The notes below the pieces were generated by a model that ran no database searches, had not been told where the DNA came from, and saw only the letters and a list, made by a program, of their open reading frames with translations. A stretch of 60,710 nucleotides of DNA from Planctomycetales bacterium (GTDB lineage Bacteria; Planctomycetota; Planctomycetia; Pirellulales; Pirellulaceae), in the NCBI GenBank assembly GCA_020426625.1, contig JAGQPR010000003.1, positions 1 to 60,710 of the forward strand, given 5' to 3'. Of this stretch, positions 58,788-60,710 are shown piece after piece; the stretch's first letter is position 1, and the number at the start of each line of letters is the position of its first letter. The translations under genes and the position numbers were made by a program.

Positions 58788-59897
58788 ATGAACTATGTTT
58801 CGAAAAGGAGAGGCTTTACGCTCGTCGAGCTTCTCGTGGTCATCGCAATCATCGGTATTTTGGTCGGCCTATTATTACCCGCCGTCCAAGCGGCTCGCGA
58901 AGCCGCTCGCAGGATGCAGTGCTCCAACAACATGAAGCAGTTGGGCTTGGCGCTGCACAATTACCATGATGCCTACAAGAAATTCGTCTACCGTAGCGGT
59001 GGAACTCAGCAGGGATCAGGGACTGGGCTCGCCGATAGCAACCGAGGTCGCCGCAGCGGTTTTGTATCGATGCTGCCTTTCCTCGAGCAGGGAAACATGT
59101 GGAATCAGATCGCAGCTGGCGATGCTACCCACGCTCCAGAAGGCCCACGTGCGTGGGGTGGCTGGGATAAGTGGAATACATCACCTGGCTACATGCGTTG
59201 TCCCTCGGATCCTGGTTACGCAAATGCGAACCGAACGTCCAGTTACGCTTTTTGCTGTGGCGACATGGTAGAGGGTTTGACGAACGGAGTTAGTGGACGA
59301 AACCTCCGAGGTATCTTCACCCCACGTCCCAGCAACACCGTTGCCAATTCCTACCATTTCGGCAGCGTTACTGACGGGACCAGCAATACGCTCGCTTTCA
59401 GCGAGCGACTTTGCCAGCAGCAGACCGCAATTCGTGGTCAGCAGCCAGTGACCGTTGGTGCCGGACAAGTGGAGTATGTCCTGGGTGTCCATACGCGGGT
59501 CGCGGGTTTACGGGATCAGCCATCTCTGTGCTACACGGTGACCGAGGGTCGATATTTCAAGGCGGGCTCGCAGATCCAATCTCGATTTGGCATTGCCTGG
59601 ACAGATGCTCAACCAATGTACGTAGGCTTCAACTGTGTTCTTCCGCCCAACGCGCCAGCCTGTGCCGATGGCGGTACTTGGGGAGACTCCACACACCTGG
59701 TGATTCCACCAGCCAGCCGCCACACAGGTGGCGTGAATTCAGTCTTCACCGATGGTTCGGTGCATTTCATCAGCAACAACATCGACAGCGGCAACTTGAA
59801 TGTCAAACAAACATTTAGCGGGCCGAGCCAGTATGGAGTTTGGGGCGCACTCGGATCCAAAGACGGCGGAGAGCCCAATGGGTTCGATGCCAGCTAG
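58788..59897 (+). CDS. DUF1559 prepilin-like protein
   Basis: A 369-residue planctomycete-specific protein. It has a type IV prepilin-like N-terminus: KRRG followed by FTLVELLVVIAIIGILVGLL, with cleavage expected after G9, and the long hydrophobic helix at about 10-30. The QAAREAARRMQCSNNMKQLG segment and LHNYHDA are the usual DUF1559 (SBP_bac_10-like) features. The C-terminus carries the H-x9-DG motif (H312, D322-G323). These proteins are numerous in planctomycetes and probably are minor pilins or pseudopilins; their roles are not established. The ATG at 58788 follows GGGAGA at eight bases; an ATG five codons earlier is less likely. It precedes a lipoprotein gene, a frequent pairing. Confidence 0.93.
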   Translation: MNYVSKRRGFTLVELLVVIAIIGILVGLLLPAVQAAREAARRMQCSNNMKQLGLALHNYHDAYKKFVYRSGGTQQGSGTGLADSNRGRRSGFVSMLPFLEQGNMWNQIAAGDATHAPEGPRAWGGWDKWNTSPGYMRCPSDPGYANANRTSSYAFCCGDMVEGLTNGVSGRNLRGIFTPRPSNTVANSYHFGSVTDGTSNTLAFSERLCQQQTAIRGQQPVTVGAGQVEYVLGVHTRVAGLRDQPSLCYTVTEGRYFKAGSQIQSRFGIAWTDAQPMYVGFNCVLPPNAPACADGGTWGDSTHLVIPPASRHTGGVNSVFTDGSVHFISNNIDSGNLNVKQTFSGPSQYGVWGALGSKDGGEPNGFDAS

Positions 59898-60083
59898 TCC
59901 GCCAAGCTGCGTCAATTGATGATCTACAAGCCGTAGGGGAAACGCAATTCGACAATTGCAAACTCCTACGGCTGTTTAAATTGCGATCCGCATGTTCGAA
60001 CAATGTGTTGCATTAATCGTGCCCTGCGGAGCCAATACGACTGACTATGACATTTGATGATTTGAATCGACGTTGAGGTAGGT
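59898..60083 (+). other. Intergenic gap between DUF1559 and lipoprotein genes
   Basis: It contains the long stem-loop at 59929-59973, then ~100 bases with no clear element except the GAGGTAGGT ribosome site directly before 60084. The stem-loop suggests the lipoprotein gene has its own promoter or receives only readthrough. Confidence 0.4.
59929..59980 (+). terminator. Strong stem-loop terminator after the DUF1559 gene
   Basis: An outer 9-bp stem (AGCCGTAGG/CCTACGGCT) encloses an inner 6-bp stem (GCAATT-cgac-AATTGC), followed by GTTTAAATT. It starts 31 bases after the stop codon. The T run is short. Confidence 0.65.
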
Positions 60084-60590
60084 ATGAAGACTAGTTATGC
60101 ATTTGGAATACTGGTATCTGTTGTGGCGATTAGCGCGGCGGGATGCGATGATGGAATTCCGACGTATCCTGTCACGGGAACTGTGACAGATGCTGGCGGT
60201 ACTCCGATCGAAAACGCAGCCGTAACGTTTACCCACGCAACCAGTTCGGAAGCTTCCGCTGTGGGGCTGACCGATGCGAGTGGTGTTTATACGCTGAACA
60301 CCAAAGAGAAGACGGGAGCTCAGGCTGGCTCGTACAAAGTGACGATTGCCAAGTACGAGGGCGGCGATTCGTACGATGAATCGGGCGAAGAAGCTGCGCC
60401 TGCGGCCGACCCCTACGACATCACCAACGAATATCCGGAAAACTACGACGAACAAAAGGAGGCCGACCGGGCCGCTAGAGAGCAGTCCAAGAACTCTCTT
60501 CCGCAACGCTATTCGAACCCGGAAACGTCCGGCCTGTCAGCCGATGTGACCGAGGGCGAGAACACAATCGATTTCCAACTCGAGAAGTAG
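60084..60590 (+). CDS. Small lipoprotein with transthyretin/carboxypeptidase-regulatory-like domain
   Basis: A 168-residue exported lipoprotein. Residues 1-21 form a type II signal peptide (FGILVSVVAISAAGC, lipobox SAAGC, lipidated C21). Residues ~28-90 resemble a carboxypeptidase regulatory-like / transthyretin-like beta-sandwich: PVTGTVTDAGGTPIENAAVT, TDASGVYTL and AGSYKVTIAKYEGG. The C-terminal third is highly acidic (YDESGEEAAP, PENYDEQKEADRA). The start follows GAGGTAGGT directly. These small lipoproteins commonly sit just downstream of DUF1559 genes in planctomycetes; no function is established. A perfect hairpin follows the stop. Confidence 0.85.
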   Translation: MKTSYAFGILVSVVAISAAGCDDGIPTYPVTGTVTDAGGTPIENAAVTFTHATSSEASAVGLTDASGVYTLNTKEKTGAQAGSYKVTIAKYEGGDSYDESGEEAAPAADPYDITNEYPENYDEQKEADRAAREQSKNSLPQRYSNPETSGLSADVTEGENTIDFQLEK

Positions 60591-60604
60591 CCCGCTGCAC
60601 TTCA

Positions 60605-60631
60605 GCCAGCATGGCGACCGTTCATGCTGGC
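60605..60631 (+). terminator. Terminator-like hairpin after the lipoprotein gene
   Basis: A perfect 9-bp stem (GCCAGCATG/CATGCTGGC) with a 9-base loop lies 14 bases after the stop codon, followed by ACGATAATT. Its arms share GCCAGCA/TGCTGGC with the inverted repeat at 6662-6683. Confidence 0.6.
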
Positions 60632-60710
60632 ACGATAATTCACACATCCCGATCCGAAATGTTCAACCCCTGCGGGGTAGTAAGAAGGTAAATCGCACTG
60701 CATCCCAGGG
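60632..60710. other. Right end of window
   Basis: The last 79 bases hold no recognisable gene or signal. Confidence 0.4.

Overview
The window looks like a chromosome segment of a planctomycete, most likely Pirellulaceae-like. The evidence is a set of family hallmarks: a DUF1559 pseudopilin-like protein with a C-terminal H-x9-DG motif, a PVC-type membrane dehydrogenase/HEAT/cytochrome c protein ending in a DUF1080 domain, two very large surface proteins with an N-terminal LEPR-xLL-type motif and a C-terminal type I dockerin, a BBP7-like beta-barrel candidate and a small transthyretin-like lipoprotein. No rRNA, tRNA, CRISPR array, phage gene or insertion sequence was seen.

Layout. (1) 1-3870, minus strand: a surface-glycan cluster read as methyltransferase, DxD glycosyltransferase, GT8-like glycosyltransferase, then a polysialyltransferase-like protein that runs off the left edge. 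(2) 4110-6408, minus: a MacB/LolD-type ABC ATPase and its FtsX-type permease, overlapping by 17 bases. (3) 6832-12615, plus: a 1927-residue secreted PVC-type oxidoreductase/cytochrome fusion. (4) 12656-15969, minus: arginine biosynthesis genes argB, argD, argF. (5) 16054-16944, minus: a membrane-anchored neutral zinc metallopeptidase. (6) 17277-18347, plus: a candidate outer-membrane beta-barrel. (7) 18455-56976, minus: two tandem paralogous giant genes of 6147 and 6649 codons, about 63 percent of the window. (8) 57705-58259, minus: an ECF-like sigma factor, upstream of and in the same orientation as the giants, separated by a hairpin-rich 728-base leader. (9) 58788-60590, plus: the DUF1559 protein and a lipoprotein, each followed by a strong hairpin.

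The most striking content is the giant pair. Both proteins share a collinear scaffold: LEPR-xLL motif, matrixin-like (M10) region, PPC-like domains, beta-helix-like regions, a recurrent ~100-residue module with a 'TFEFD' core, cadherin/VCBS-like 'NDAP' repeats and a dockerin. They differ by insertions. The downstream protein has an extra N-terminal M10 domain and seven added TFEFD modules. The upstream protein carries a complete subtilisin with its propeptide-like region in its middle, while its own M10 active site has decayed (HExxH replaced by AAMGM). Both proteins are almost free of cysteine. The pair reads as a secreted or cell-surface protease/adhesin system, possibly under the neighbouring sigma factor. 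That control is an inference from position only.
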